From an uncultured Lachnospiraceae bacterium (GTDB lineage Bacteria; Bacillota; Clostridia; Lachnospirales; Lachnospiraceae): DNA of 64,000 nt. Below, in pieces: positions 40,107 to 49,187 of this stretch. The stretch covers positions 124,001 through 188,000 of the forward strand of contig CAUAFT010000005.1 in the NCBI GenBank assembly GCA_958428365.1, written 5' to 3'. The notes below the pieces were generated by a model. The model did no database searches, was not told where the DNA came from, and worked only from the letters and a program-made list of their open reading frames with translations. The translations under genes and the position numbers were made by a program. Every line of letters begins with the position of its first letter. Positions within the stretch are counted from its first letter, which is position 1.

Positions 40107-40898
40107 TTACAGAATAACATGCTTCGGACATTTTTCCGCACAATCGCCGCACTCCATACAGAGATCCTTGTTGATATGTGCAATGTTATCCTCCACATGG
40201 ATCGCATCGTGCTGACAGGTCTTCTCACAGAGACGGCAGGCAATACAGCCCTCAGCACAGGCATCCATAACCTTCTTGCCCTTATCATGGGAGCTGCATT
40301 GTACAAAATGGATTCCATCATACGGTACAAATTCGATCAGCTCCTGCGGACAGGCGGCAATACATTTTCCACATGCCTTACATGCTTCCTTGTCCACCAC
40401 TGCAATCCCATCCACAATGTGAATTGCGTCAAACGGACACGCCTTGACACAGCTTCCATAGCCAAGACAGCCATAGTTGCAGGACTTCGGTCCCCCGTTT
40501 GGCACAAATGCCATTGCGGCGCAATCTTCCACGCCTGTATATACATAATCTTTCTTTGCTTTTTCACAGTTTCCCGCGCATTTTACAAAAGCAACCTTTC
40601 TCACACCTTCCTCAGCAGCGACGCCCATGATCTCACCGATCTGCTCCGCCACAGGCGCACCGCCCACCGGGCACTGATTTACCGGGGCCTCGCCCTTTAC
40701 AATGGCGGCAGCCAGACCGGAACATCCGGCGTATCCGCAGCCTCCGCAGTTGTTTCCCGGAAGGACCTCTAAAATTGCCTCCTCGCGCTCATCTACTTCT
40801 ACTTTAAATTTTTCTCCAAAAATTCCAAGGAAAAATCCTATCAATATACCAGTTCCGCCTACGGCAAGACCGGAAATAATAATCGCAGTAATACTCAT
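40107..40898 (-). CDS. rnfB: Rnf complex subunit RnfB
   Basis: This 263-residue membrane-attached ferredoxin-like subunit receives electrons from reduced ferredoxin. After an N-terminal helix, it has the 4Fe-4S motif NNCGGCGYAGCSGLA, and then several CxxCxxCxxxC clusters (ACGKCIAACPQE, CIACRLCEKTCQ, CMECGDCAEKCP). The ATG at 40898 is chosen because GGAGG is nine bases upstream; the ATG at 40904 is only three bases from it. It is the last gene of the rnfCDGEAB operon. Confidence 0.96.
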   Translation of the reverse strand: MSITAIIISGLAVGGTGILIGFFLGIFGEKFKVEVDEREEAILEVLPGNNCGGCGYAGCSGLAAAIVKGEAPVNQCPVGGAPVAEQIGEIMGVAAEEGVRKVAFVKCAGNCEKAKKDYVYTGVEDCAAMAFVPNGGPKSCNYGCLGYGSCVKACPFDAIHIVDGIAVVDKEACKACGKCIAACPQELIEFVPYDGIHFVQCSSHDKGKKVMDACAEGCIACRLCEKTCQHDAIHVEDNIAHINKDLCMECGDCAEKCPKHVIL

Positions 40899-40910
40899 AG
40901 CCATTCCCTC

Positions 40911-41486
40911 CTAAATCATGCCTGAAAATCCCATAAAGGCGATTGACATCAACGCTGCTGTGATCAAAACGATGGCTGTTCCCTGAAAACGCTTTGGAAT
41001 ATCATTATATTCAATTTTCTCACGGATTCCCGCCATGATTACGATGGCAATAAAGAATCCAACGGAAGTTGCCAGTCCGTTTACCACGCCTTCTAAGATA
41101 CCGTAGGCTTTTGTGACGTTTGTCAACGCCACGCCTAAAACAGCGCAGTTGGTTGTGATCAGCGGAAGATAGACTCCCAGCGATTCATATAAAGACGGCA
41201 TGGATTTTTTCAAAAACATCTCCACGAACTGAACCAACGCCGCAATGACCAGAATAAATACGATGGTCTGTAAATACTGTACGTCCAGAGGTGTCAGGAT
41301 ATAATTGTAGATCAGTCCGGTCACAAAGGAGGATAGGGTGATAACGAAGATTACCGCCCCGCCCATTCCGGCTGCTGTCGCTGTCTTTTTCGATACTCCC
41401 AAAAACGGACAGATACCTAAAAACTGGCTGAGTACTACGTTATTCACGATAGCGGAGCCGATGGCAATGATCAATAATTCTTTCAT
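40911..41486 (-). CDS. rnfA: Rnf complex subunit RnfA
   Basis: This 191-residue membrane subunit has six helices and shares its fold with RnfE. The signature LSQFLGICPFLGVSKK and LPLITTNCAVLGVALTN contain the cysteines that hold the intramembrane iron-sulfur cluster between RnfA and RnfE. GGAGGACAG precedes the ATG at 41486. It starts one base after the rnfE stop. Confidence 0.97.
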   Translation of the reverse strand: MKELLIIAIGSAIVNNVVLSQFLGICPFLGVSKKTATAAGMGGAVIFVITLSSFVTGLIYNYILTPLDVQYLQTIVFILVIAALVQFVEMFLKKSMPSLYESLGVYLPLITTNCAVLGVALTNVTKAYGILEGVVNGLATSVGFFIAIVIMAGIREKIEYNDIPKRFQGTAIVLITAALMSIAFMGFSGMI

Positions 41487-41487
41487 C

Positions 41488-42198
41488 TTATCTGTCCTCC
41501 TTTTCCATAGATTCTGTCTCTGTCTTATCCGCATCTGCATTCACCGACGCAGATTTTCCGGTACACATGGACAGATGATCGCAGCTGGAGCAATCTCCGG
41601 TGAGACAACCGCTCGGAGCCGCAAGAGGTTTTCCTTTTTTCTCCATAGCCTCTCTGACACAGTTCATTCCAGCCACCAGAAAAGCCAGTACCAGGAAAGC
41701 TCCCGGCGCCATGATGAAGATGGTAATGCCAAGGTTTGCACCTAAGATCTGACGCACCAGACCGATCAGGCTCAATCCGATGGTGAAACCAAGTCCCATG
41801 CCCAGACCGTCAAAAATAGACGGAATGATCGGATTCTTGGACGCATAGCTCTCCGCTCTTCCTAAAATAATACAATTTACCACGATCAGCGGAATGTACA
41901 TTCCAAGCATCTCGGATATGGACGGCGTATACGCCTGCATCAAAAACTGCACCACCGTCACCAGCGAAGCCACGATCACGATGTAAGCCGGCATACGCAC
42001 GCCATTTGGAATGACCTTGCGGAATGCGGAAATCAAAAAGTTGGACATGACCAGAACCACCGTTGTGGAAAGTCCCATTCCCAGTCCTCCTACCAGACTG
42101 GTGGTAACCGCAAGGGTCGGACACATACCCAGCATTAAAACAAATGTAGGATTTTCTTTGATGATACCATTGTATAATCTCTCAACGTTCTTATTCAT
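41488..42198 (-). CDS. rnfE: Rnf complex subunit RnfE with Cys-rich C-terminal tail
   Basis: This 236-residue six-helix subunit pairs with RnfA; LMLGMCPTLAVTTS and YIPLIVVNCIILGRAE supply the cluster cysteines. It is longer than the usual 200-210 residues because of a C-terminal tail with four cysteines (198, 203, 206, 212; CLTGDCSSCDHLSMC) followed by an acidic stretch. The tail may bind a metal or a further cluster on the cytoplasmic side; related Clostridia have similar tails, as I recall. GGAGGT precedes the ATG. Confidence 0.96.
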   Translation of the reverse strand: MNKNVERLYNGIIKENPTFVLMLGMCPTLAVTTSLVGGLGMGLSTTVVLVMSNFLISAFRKVIPNGVRMPAYIVIVASLVTVVQFLMQAYTPSISEMLGMYIPLIVVNCIILGRAESYASKNPIIPSIFDGLGMGLGFTIGLSLIGLVRQILGANLGITIFIMAPGAFLVLAFLVAGMNCVREAMEKKGKPLAAPSGCLTGDCSSCDHLSMCTGKSASVNADADKTETESMEKEDR

Positions 42199-42200
42199 AC

Positions 42201-42812
42201 TTAATTACCTCCCTGTAAGGCAGTTCTAAAGTACACTAAGGAAGCATTCACAGCGTTGGTCACTGCTCTGGAAGAAATCGTCGCTCCTGTCACTGCTTCA
42301 ATCTCATTGTCTGCTGCCGGAGCTGTCTTTACAACAGTATAGGACTCCTCCGCCCTGTTGTTGAACTGAGAGCTGAACGCATCCTCCGTTACCAGCGCGC
42401 CAAGTCCCGGCGTCTCGTTAATATCCGTAGCGGAAAAACCATCCAGAGTTCCATCCGTCTGAATGCCCACGGAAAGGGTGATATCCGCCTGGCTTCCCTC
42501 GTGGGAAGTGACAGAGATGACATAGCCAAGTACGTTTCCCGATTTATCCAGGGCTGTATTGACTCCCATGATCTCGTCTGACGTATACTCACTGTCTGCG
42601 ATAATATCCGCTGCTTTTTCAGCGTCAAAATCTTCATATGTCTCAAAGGAATCCGCATCCTCAAACACATTTCGGTAGGACTCCTGCTCTGCCTCGTAGT
42701 TTACTTTTGCAATAGGCTCTTTCGTGATCTCATTGACAACGCCGAGAATCAGTCCTAAAACCAGGGTAAAGGCAGTTAAGATCATCGCATCTTTTACAAT
42801 CTTTTTATTCAT
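42201..42812 (-). CDS. rnfG: Rnf complex subunit RnfG (covalent FMN)
   Basis: This 203-residue subunit has one N-terminal membrane helix and an extracytoplasmic FMN-binding domain. The flavinylation site is the Thr in AVTGATISSRAV near residue 176, a substrate for ApbE. GGAGGG precedes the ATG. The start overlaps the rnfD stop by eight bases. Confidence 0.96.
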   Translation of the reverse strand: MNKKIVKDAMILTAFTLVLGLILGVVNEITKEPIAKVNYEAEQESYRNVFEDADSFETYEDFDAEKAADIIADSEYTSDEIMGVNTALDKSGNVLGYVISVTSHEGSQADITLSVGIQTDGTLDGFSATDINETPGLGALVTEDAFSSQFNNRAEESYTVVKTAPAADNEIEAVTGATISSRAVTNAVNASLVYFRTALQGGN

Positions 42813-43752
42813 GCTTCTTTCCCTCCTTCTTTACGCCGAAGGCTCTTGGGATAGTATACTTTTCAATGATCGGAACAAGAAGGTTTCCTAAAATAATGGC
42901 AAAGGATACCCCCTCCGCATTGGCTCCGAAGAGACGGAAAAGTCCTGTCAGCACACCCAGAAGAATACCATAGATAATCTGTCCCATCGGTGTGATCGGA
43001 GACGTTACATAATCCGTCGCCATAAAAAATGCACCCAGCATCAGTCCGCCGCCGCAAAGCTGCGCCGTAATATAATTTCCGTCGAATCCTTTGCCGCTGA
43101 AAAGTAGCAGGAAGATCACAAAGGAGACGATATAAGCTGCCGGAATCCTCACACTGATAACTCCCATTAAAATCAGGAAAATCGCTCCGAGTAAAATCGC
43201 CCAGACACAGGTCTCACCAATCGTTCCGCCTGTGGTACCCAAAAACATCTTCATGGTGTCCACGCTCTCTCCGTTCTTCAAAAGCGCTAAAGGGGTTGCT
43301 CCCGTCACTCCATCATAAGTAAAGCTCGTCATGGTACTTGCAAAGGAAATCAGCAAAAAGCAGCGCGCTCCAAGAGCTGGGTTCATAAAATTCTGACCCA
43401 GACCGCCAAATAACATTTTTACGATCACAATGGCAAAGACACTGCCCAATACCGCCTGCCAGATCGGAAGGGTATGCGGCAGATTCAATGCCAGCAGCAA
43501 ACCGGTCACTACGGCGCTGAGATCCTTGATGGTACTCTTTTTATGTACGATCTTCTCAAAAATCCATTCGGACGCCACACAGGTTGCGATGCACACCGCG
43601 ATCAGCAGCAAGGCTCTGAGTCCAAAATTATAGACACCGAAAATACTTGCCGGAAGCAGTGCTATGATGACATACAGCATAATTCTTGCTGAGGTATCTT
43701 TCGCGCGGATATGTGACGACGAAGATATATTATATAAATCACTCACTCTCAT
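42805..43752 (-). CDS. rnfD: Rnf complex subunit RnfD (covalent FMN)
   Basis: This 315-residue subunit has about eight to ten membrane helices and forms the ion-conducting part with RnfA/E. The FMN attachment Thr lies in DGVTGATPLALL near residue 154. GLGQNFMNPALGARCFLL and ATDYVTSPITPMGQ are family blocks. The RBS (GAGGTGG) is very close to the ATG at 43752, so a slightly later GTG at 43746 cannot be excluded. Confidence 0.95.
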   Translation of the reverse strand: MRVSDLYNISSSSHIRAKDTSARIMLYVIIALLPASIFGVYNFGLRALLLIAVCIATCVASEWIFEKIVHKKSTIKDLSAVVTGLLLALNLPHTLPIWQAVLGSVFAIVIVKMLFGGLGQNFMNPALGARCFLLISFASTMTSFTYDGVTGATPLALLKNGESVDTMKMFLGTTGGTIGETCVWAILLGAIFLILMGVISVRIPAAYIVSFVIFLLLFSGKGFDGNYITAQLCGGGLMLGAFFMATDYVTSPITPMGQIIYGILLGVLTGLFRLFGANAEGVSFAIILGNLLVPIIEKYTIPRAFGVKKEGKKHE

Positions 43753-43762
43753 CCACCTCTTT

Positions 43763-45085
43763 CTAATTCTTCTTTCTTCTCTCTGCTAAGATCTGCTTTT
43801 TCATCGTCTTGATATATTGTGCCAGAGGACGCTTTGCAGGACAGATATAACTGCAGCTTCCACATTCAATACACTCCATACCGTTCCACTTTTCAAAAGC
43901 CTCCGTATTATGGAACTCTGACATCTTGGCAAGTCTGGACGGTACGATCTGTTCCGGACAGACGGATACGCAGCGTCCGCAGTTGATACATGCGGTCACC
44001 TCGCTGGCTGCAACGTCGTCTTTGACAAGACAGAGTAAGGAAGACGAGGTCTTGGTCGTGGGAATCTCTAAGTCGAACATGGAAAATCCCATCATAGGAC
44101 CGCCGGAAATGATCTTCTGCGGCTGCTCCTTAAATCCTCCCGCCTCCTCTAAAAGTTCTGCATAGCTCATACCGATGCAGTACTGGAAATTACCCGGTTT
44201 TTCAACCGCATCCCCCGTCACGGTGAAGATTCTCTCCATTACCGGTCTTCCTTCTTTTACCGCGTGGCAGATGGCGATCAGCGTCTCTACATTATCTACA
44301 ATACATCCCGCATCCGCCGGAAGCATTTTGGAATTGATCTCCCGTTTTGTGGTGGCATAGATGAGCTGACGCTCGCCGCCCTGCGGATACTTCGTCTTTA
44401 AAGGCATGACCTCGATACGGTCCTCTCCCTTAGTCAGCTCCTGTAATTTCTGAATGCAGTCAGGCTTATTATCTTCAATGCCCAGGATGCCCTTCGCATG
44501 GTCGAACAGACGCAGGACGATCTTCATACCATCGATCAGCTCCTGGGGATTTTCCAGCATCCGTCGGTAATCCGAGGTCAGATACGGCTCACATTCCGCA
44601 CAGTTTGCAATAATAAATTCTATCTTTTCAGGTTCCTTTGGAGACAACTTCACATGGGTCGGGAAACCTGCGCCTCCCATGCCTACAACTCCAGCCTCTT
44701 TGATCTTTTCAATAATCTCCTCTTTGGAAAGACTGCCAATGTCCTCTGTTGCCTTAAATTCGACTTCTCTCATCTCGCCGTCATTTTCAATCACAATGGA
44801 ATTCACCATATCTCCAACAGCGGTACGTCTTGGCTCTATTGCTTTTACAGTACCGGACACGGACGCATAGATCGGTGCGGATACAAAGCCGCCGGCCTCT
44901 GCAATCTTCTGTCCTCTCAAAACTGTATCTCCTACTGCAACAATCGGTGATGCCGGCGCTCCGATATGCTGTGATAACGGATATACCAGACTTTCTTTGG
45001 GTGTCACTTTTCGTATCGGCGAATCTTTTGCTAACTCTTTTCCATCGTATGGATGGACGCCGCCTTTAAATGTCGAAAAACCCAT
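43763..45085 (-). CDS. rnfC: Rnf complex subunit RnfC
   Basis: This 440-residue peripheral subunit reduces NAD+. It has the barrel-sandwich N-terminus, the Rossmann-like NADH/FMN region (VVGMGGAGFPTHVKLSPK, about 130-150), an SLBB domain and two 4Fe-4S motifs, CINCGRCVSVCP and CIECGSCSYICPAKRPL. AGAGGGG precedes the ATG. It is first in rnfCDGEAB, which couples reduced ferredoxin oxidation by NAD+ to Na+ or H+ export. Confidence 0.97.
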   Translation of the reverse strand: MGFSTFKGGVHPYDGKELAKDSPIRKVTPKESLVYPLSQHIGAPASPIVAVGDTVLRGQKIAEAGGFVSAPIYASVSGTVKAIEPRRTAVGDMVNSIVIENDGEMREVEFKATEDIGSLSKEEIIEKIKEAGVVGMGGAGFPTHVKLSPKEPEKIEFIIANCAECEPYLTSDYRRMLENPQELIDGMKIVLRLFDHAKGILGIEDNKPDCIQKLQELTKGEDRIEVMPLKTKYPQGGERQLIYATTKREINSKMLPADAGCIVDNVETLIAICHAVKEGRPVMERIFTVTGDAVEKPGNFQYCIGMSYAELLEEAGGFKEQPQKIISGGPMMGFSMFDLEIPTTKTSSSLLCLVKDDVAASEVTACINCGRCVSVCPEQIVPSRLAKMSEFHNTEAFEKWNGMECIECGSCSYICPAKRPLAQYIKTMKKQILAERRKKN

Positions 45086-45146
45086 TTCTTTCCCCTCTTT
45101 CCTGTTTTTATTAAAGTTGCTTGTCCCCTCTTACAACTTCCGCTTT

Positions 45147-45174
45147 ATTATAACATAATCCGACAATTCTACAA
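45147..45174 (-). promoter_or_regulatory. Promoter of the rnf operon
   Basis: Minus-strand TTGTAG (45174-45169) and TATAAT (45152-45147), 16 bases apart, about 62 bases before the rnfC start. Confidence 0.6.
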
Positions 45175-45199
45175 GAATTTTCTACGGATTTAAAAGTAT

Positions 45200-45227
45200 T
45201 TGTAAAAAAAAATTAATATGATAAAAT
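45200..45227 (+). promoter_or_regulatory. Promoter of the YprB-like nuclease gene
   Basis: TTGTAA (45200-45205) and TAAAAT (45222-45227), 16 bases apart, lie 34 bases before the ATG at 45262 and back to back with the rnf promoter. Confidence 0.6.
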
Positions 45228-45261
45228 GATACTAATACTAAGTGCGAAAGGCGGAAAAACC

Positions 45262-46365
45262 ATGCAGACCTGGCATAAGGAAATAAAATTCACATACGAT
45301 GATCCCATGATCCACTCCACTTTTACAGAGGACGCTGTTTTCTTTGATATTGAGACAACGGGCTTCTCCCCATCCAGTACCTCCCTCTATCTGATCGGCT
45401 GTGCCCGCAGAAAGGGAGAGATCGTCTGTATCGACCAGTTTTTCGCTGACTCACCAAAGGATGAAAAGCTCCTTTTGACTGCATTTTTTGAGCTTTTAAA
45501 ACAGTACAAAACCATCATCTCCTTTAACGGTCTCGGCTTCGACATCCCCTATCTCAGGGCAAAATGCAGCCAATACCAGATGGACGAACCCTTTGACGCC
45601 TTTGCTTACATAGATATGTTCAAATCCATGAACAAATTCAAAAAGATCTTCAAACTTCCGAATTTCAAACAAAAGACCGTGGAAAAATTCCTGGGGATCC
45701 CAAGGGAGGATCTCTACTCCGGCGGCGATCTGATCAATGTCTATCACAGCTATGTCTCCTCTCCCACGGAGGAGGGGCGTCACCTCTTACAGGTGCACAA
45801 CTACGAGGATGTTCTGGGTATGATCGATCTGCTGCCCATCCTCTCCTATCTCCAGCTTTTCCAGGGCGGTTTCACTCTGGTATCCGCAGAGAAAAATCTC
45901 TATGAGGACCATGCCTCCCTTCCGAAAAGAGAGTGCATCTTCACTTTAACAAATAATTTCCCTGTTCCAAAGCGGATCTCCTATGGAACCGATGATTTTT
46001 ACCTGACCAGCTATCAGGACACCACAAGGCTCAGTGTGAAAATCTATGACGGGGAACTGAAGTTTTTCTATCCGAATTACAAGGATTATTACTATCTCCC
46101 CCAGGAGGACACGGCGATCCACAAAAGCGTCGCCTTCTATGTAGACAAGGACTACCGCACCAAGGCAAAGGCGGCCACCTGCTACAGCAAGAAGAGCGGA
46201 TGTTTCCTGCCGCAGCAGGAAATCGTCATCTCCCCTTATTTCAAACTGGAGTATTACGATAAGATCACCTATTTTGAATTAACGGACGAGCTGTTAGAAC
46301 AGTCCCAGGAGCTGATCCCCTACATACGCCATGTACTCTCCTGCCTGTTACAGGCCAGGTCCTGA
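45262..46365 (+). CDS. YprB-like ribonuclease H-fold exonuclease
   Basis: This 367-residue protein has an N-terminal DEDD-type 3'-5' exonuclease domain: FFDIETTGF (Asp/Glu), TIISFNGLGFDIPYL (Asp) and a late VHNYEDVLGMIDLL (Asp), matching the YprB family. Substrate in the cell is not known. The C-terminal 170 residues are not assigned to a known domain; they include many aromatics. ATG at 45262 follows AAGGCGG; an upstream ATG at 45226 overlaps the promoter. It is monocistronic. Confidence 0.88.
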   Translation: MQTWHKEIKFTYDDPMIHSTFTEDAVFFDIETTGFSPSSTSLYLIGCARRKGEIVCIDQFFADSPKDEKLLLTAFFELLKQYKTIISFNGLGFDIPYLRAKCSQYQMDEPFDAFAYIDMFKSMNKFKKIFKLPNFKQKTVEKFLGIPREDLYSGGDLINVYHSYVSSPTEEGRHLLQVHNYEDVLGMIDLLPILSYLQLFQGGFTLVSAEKNLYEDHASLPKRECIFTLTNNFPVPKRISYGTDDFYLTSYQDTTRLSVKIYDGELKFFYPNYKDYYYLPQEDTAIHKSVAFYVDKDYRTKAKAATCYSKKSGCFLPQQEIVISPYFKLEYYDKITYFELTDELLEQSQELIPYIRHVLSCLLQARS

Positions 46366-46380
46366 GAATGAGGACAAAAA

Positions 46381-46402
46381 GGGACTGTCTTTTGACAGTC
46401 CC
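46381..46402. terminator. Terminator between the YprB-like gene and cheR
   Basis: GGGACTGTC and GACAGTCCC pair around TTTT, with A-rich and T-rich flanks, so it may serve both convergent genes. Confidence 0.85.
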
Positions 46403-46423
46403 TGATTTTATTCTGTATTCTGA

Positions 46424-47209
46424 TTAATCAGCGCTTCCCTTTTCAAAGAAAAATGATTTATTCCGACGGAAATTAAATTCCTTATAATTGGTGATCTGCT
46501 CCGTGCTTCCAATGAACAGTATACCATCATCTACAAGAGAGCGATTGAACTTCTGATAAATCTCGTCCTTGGCTTCCTCCGTAAAATAAATGACTACATT
46601 CCTGCAAACGATCAGATGACAGTCCGTCGGATATGGATCTTTTAACAGATTATGTTCCTTAAATTCCACACGCCGTTTGATCTCGTCGGAAATCTGATAG
46701 GAAGAACCGATCTGCTTGAAATATTTCTTCTTAAATTCCGGCGGTACGGCTGCGATACTCTTCTCATTGTAAATTCCAAGTCTCGCCTTATCCAATACCT
46801 GCTTATCGATGTCTGTTGCAATGATATGGATATTCTCCAGCGGCAAATGCCTTGAAAGCGCCATAACCAGAGAATATGGCTCGTCCCCGGTGGAACATGC
46901 CGCGCTCCATATCTTCAGCTTCTTCCCAAACTTTCGGATCAACGCCGGGAATAATTCTTTTTCCAAAATCACCCACTGCTCCGGATTCCGATAAAATTCT
47001 GAAACGTTGATGGTCAGAAAATTGACAAACTGCTCAAACTTCTCCGAGTCGCTTTTGATCAATCTCACATACGCATCATAAGAAGTACACTTATTTTTGG
47101 TAATCAACGTATCAATCCGGCGGCGCATCTGCTTCTCCTTATAGGCGTTCAGATCGATCTGCGTCAGACTGAAAATATCTTTTTTAAACTTCTCGTAACC
47201 TTCAAACAT
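46424..47209 (-). CDS. cheR: Chemotaxis protein methyltransferase CheR
   Basis: This 261-residue SAM-dependent enzyme methylates glutamates of chemoreceptors. It has the N-terminal helical CheR_N domain and the methyltransferase core (IWSAACSTGDEPYSLVM near residue 95, IIATDIDKQVLDKA, CRNVVIYFTEEAK). CGGAG precedes the ATG. It stands alone at the end of the rpsA run, 15 bases after rpsA, with no other chemotaxis gene in the window. Confidence 0.95.
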   Translation of the reverse strand: MFEGYEKFKKDIFSLTQIDLNAYKEKQMRRRIDTLITKNKCTSYDAYVRLIKSDSEKFEQFVNFLTINVSEFYRNPEQWVILEKELFPALIRKFGKKLKIWSAACSTGDEPYSLVMALSRHLPLENIHIIATDIDKQVLDKARLGIYNEKSIAAVPPEFKKKYFKQIGSSYQISDEIKRRVEFKEHNLLKDPYPTDCHLIVCRNVVIYFTEEAKDEIYQKFNRSLVDDGILFIGSTEQITNYKEFNFRRNKSFFFEKGSAD

Positions 47210-47224
47210 TGGATAATCTCCGAT

Positions 47225-48355
47225 TTATTCGTTTTCCAGCTCGCTTGCCACAGCGTCAATGTCCACATCAGCAACATCGGCATCGTCTTCTTCCTGTGGA
47301 GCCGGAGCGTTCAATGCCTTGATACTGAGGCTGATCTTTCTCTCTTCCTCGTTGAAATCCACGATCTTAGCCTCGATCTCCTGACCTACTTTTAATACGT
47401 CAGATGGTTTTTCCACATGCTCTGTGGAGATCTGGGATACATGCAATAACGCATCCACGCCCGGATTCAACTCCACAAAAGCGCCGAAGTCTGTCATTCT
47501 TGCAACAACACCTTTTACGATATTGCCTACGGCATATTTTTCAGCCGCATTATTCCAAGGATTGTCCTCCTCGAATTTCATAGATAATGCAATCTTGTTG
47601 CCGTTGATATCTTTGATGAAAGTCTTCACGGTATCGCCAACCTTGAATACCTTCTTCGGATTCTCTACTCTGCCCCAGGAAATCTCTGAGATGTGAAGCA
47701 GTCCGTCTGCTCCGCCAAGATCAATAAACGCACCGAAGTCTGTCACATTCTTAACAGTTCCTTCTACCACGTCACCTACGTTGATTCTCGCGAATAACTC
47801 TTCCTGCATCTTTGCTTTCTTGGCAACTAATAACTGCTTTCTGTCACCGATGATTCTTCTGCGTCTTGGGTTAAACTCTGTGATCACGAACTCAATATCC
47901 TGTCCGTCATATTTGGTCAAATCTTTTTCATAGACATCGGATACCAGGCTTGCCGGTATGAATACTCTGGTCTCATCCACGATCACGCTTAATCCGCCTG
48001 CTAAAACCTGTGCTACCTTTGCGGTCAGCACTTCCTGATTCTCAAATGCTTCCTCTAATCTCTTGCTTCCCTTCTCTGCTGCAAGGCGCTTGTAAGAAAG
48101 GAGAACCTGTCCTTCACCGTCGTTTACTTTTACGACTTTTGCTTCCATAGTATCGCCTACGGAAACTACAGTTGTCAGATCTACATTGGACTCGTTCGTG
48201 TATTCGTTACGAGTAATAATACCGTCGGATTTATAACCAATATTCAGGATGATCTCATCCGGTTTCACATCGATAACTGTACCTTCGACTACCTCTCCAT
48301 TTCTTATTATTTTCAATGATTCTTCTAGCATTTGTTCAAAGCTCATTTCTGACAT
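47225..48355 (-). CDS. rpsA: S1 RNA-binding domain protein, ribosomal protein S1
   Basis: This 376-residue protein has four S1 domains (about 20-90, 107-175, 193-260, 277-345); the third and fourth are the best conserved (NVTDFGAFIDLGGADGLLHISEIS, MTDFGAFVELNPGVDALLHVS in outline). It promotes mRNA binding and translation initiation. ATG at 48355 follows AGGAGG; the frame extends to 48373 but without a site. It overlaps the ispH 3' end by 20 bases; in many Clostridia the two genes are fused into one. Confidence 0.93.
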   Translation of the reverse strand: MSEMSFEQMLEESLKIIRNGEVVEGTVIDVKPDEIILNIGYKSDGIITRNEYTNESNVDLTTVVSVGDTMEAKVVKVNDGEGQVLLSYKRLAAEKGSKRLEEAFENQEVLTAKVAQVLAGGLSVIVDETRVFIPASLVSDVYEKDLTKYDGQDIEFVITEFNPRRRRIIGDRKQLLVAKKAKMQEELFARINVGDVVEGTVKNVTDFGAFIDLGGADGLLHISEISWGRVENPKKVFKVGDTVKTFIKDINGNKIALSMKFEEDNPWNNAAEKYAVGNIVKGVVARMTDFGAFVELNPGVDALLHVSQISTEHVEKPSDVLKVGQEIEAKIVDFNEEERKISLSIKALNAPAPQEEDDADVADVDIDAVASELENE

Positions 48356-49187
48356 TCTTTTGAACCTCCTCAATAATATTATTTGGGGTGGAAGCCCCTG
48401 CGGTAATACCTACGTTATCAATGGACCTCAATTCTGATAAATCCAAGTCTGCTAGTGTCTGTATATAGTAAGTATTTTCACATTCCATTTTACATATTTC
48501 AAATAGCTTCTGTGTGTTGGAGCTGTTCTTTCCGCCAATGACGATCATGGCGTCTGCATTCCGGGCAACCTGCCGCGCCTCAGTCTGTCGTTTCTCCGTT
48601 GCATTACAGATTGTATTTAAAACAATTATATCATAACCTTTTTTTTGAATAATTTCAACTAATTCTTGAAATTTCTTGTAGTTAAATGTCGTTTGTGATA
48701 CAATACATAACTTTTGATCTCCGGAAATCGAAAAATTTTCCGCCTCTTCTTTGGTCTGTATCACTGTTCTATGCTCTGAATCGCACCATCCCTTGATGCC
48801 CTCCACCTCCGGGTGGCTGTCGTTTCCGATGATAAGAATGTGCTCTCCCTTTTTGGAGTGTTCCTCCACGATCCGGTGAATCTTCATCACAAAGGGGCAG
48901 GTAGCGTCCACAATATGAAAATCCCGTTCCTTCAAAAACTCATAGACATGCTTTGGCACTCCATGGGAGCGGATGATCACCGTTCCCTTTGGAAGTTTTT
49001 CAAAATCCGGCAGATTTTCTATGACACGCACGCCCTTTTTCTCCAGGTCTCTCACCACCTCCTCATTGTGGATGATGGGACCGTAGGTGTAGACGTTTCC
49101 CTTTTCTGCCTCCTCATAGACGGTGTTCACCGCCCGTTTTACGCCGAAGCAAAACCCGGCGCTCTTTGCTAACACGATATTTTTCAT
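48336..49187 (-). CDS. ispH: 4-hydroxy-3-methylbut-2-enyl diphosphate reductase
   Basis: This 283-residue 4Fe-4S enzyme produces IPP and DMAPP in the last step of the MEP pathway. Cluster cysteines are in AGFCFGVKRAV, DATCPFV and LNTICNATEKRQ; substrate residues are visible in IRSHGVP, NDSHPEV and QTTFN. The C-terminus ends TAGASTPNNIIEEV. The start overlaps the cmk stop by four bases with a poor RBS, so it is translationally coupled. Confidence 0.97.
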   Translation of the reverse strand: MKNIVLAKSAGFCFGVKRAVNTVYEEAEKGNVYTYGPIIHNEEVVRDLEKKGVRVIENLPDFEKLPKGTVIIRSHGVPKHVYEFLKERDFHIVDATCPFVMKIHRIVEEHSKKGEHILIIGNDSHPEVEGIKGWCDSEHRTVIQTKEEAENFSISGDQKLCIVSQTTFNYKKFQELVEIIQKKGYDIIVLNTICNATEKRQTEARQVARNADAMIVIGGKNSSNTQKLFEICKMECENTYYIQTLADLDLSELRSIDNVGITAGASTPNNIIEEVQKNVRNEL

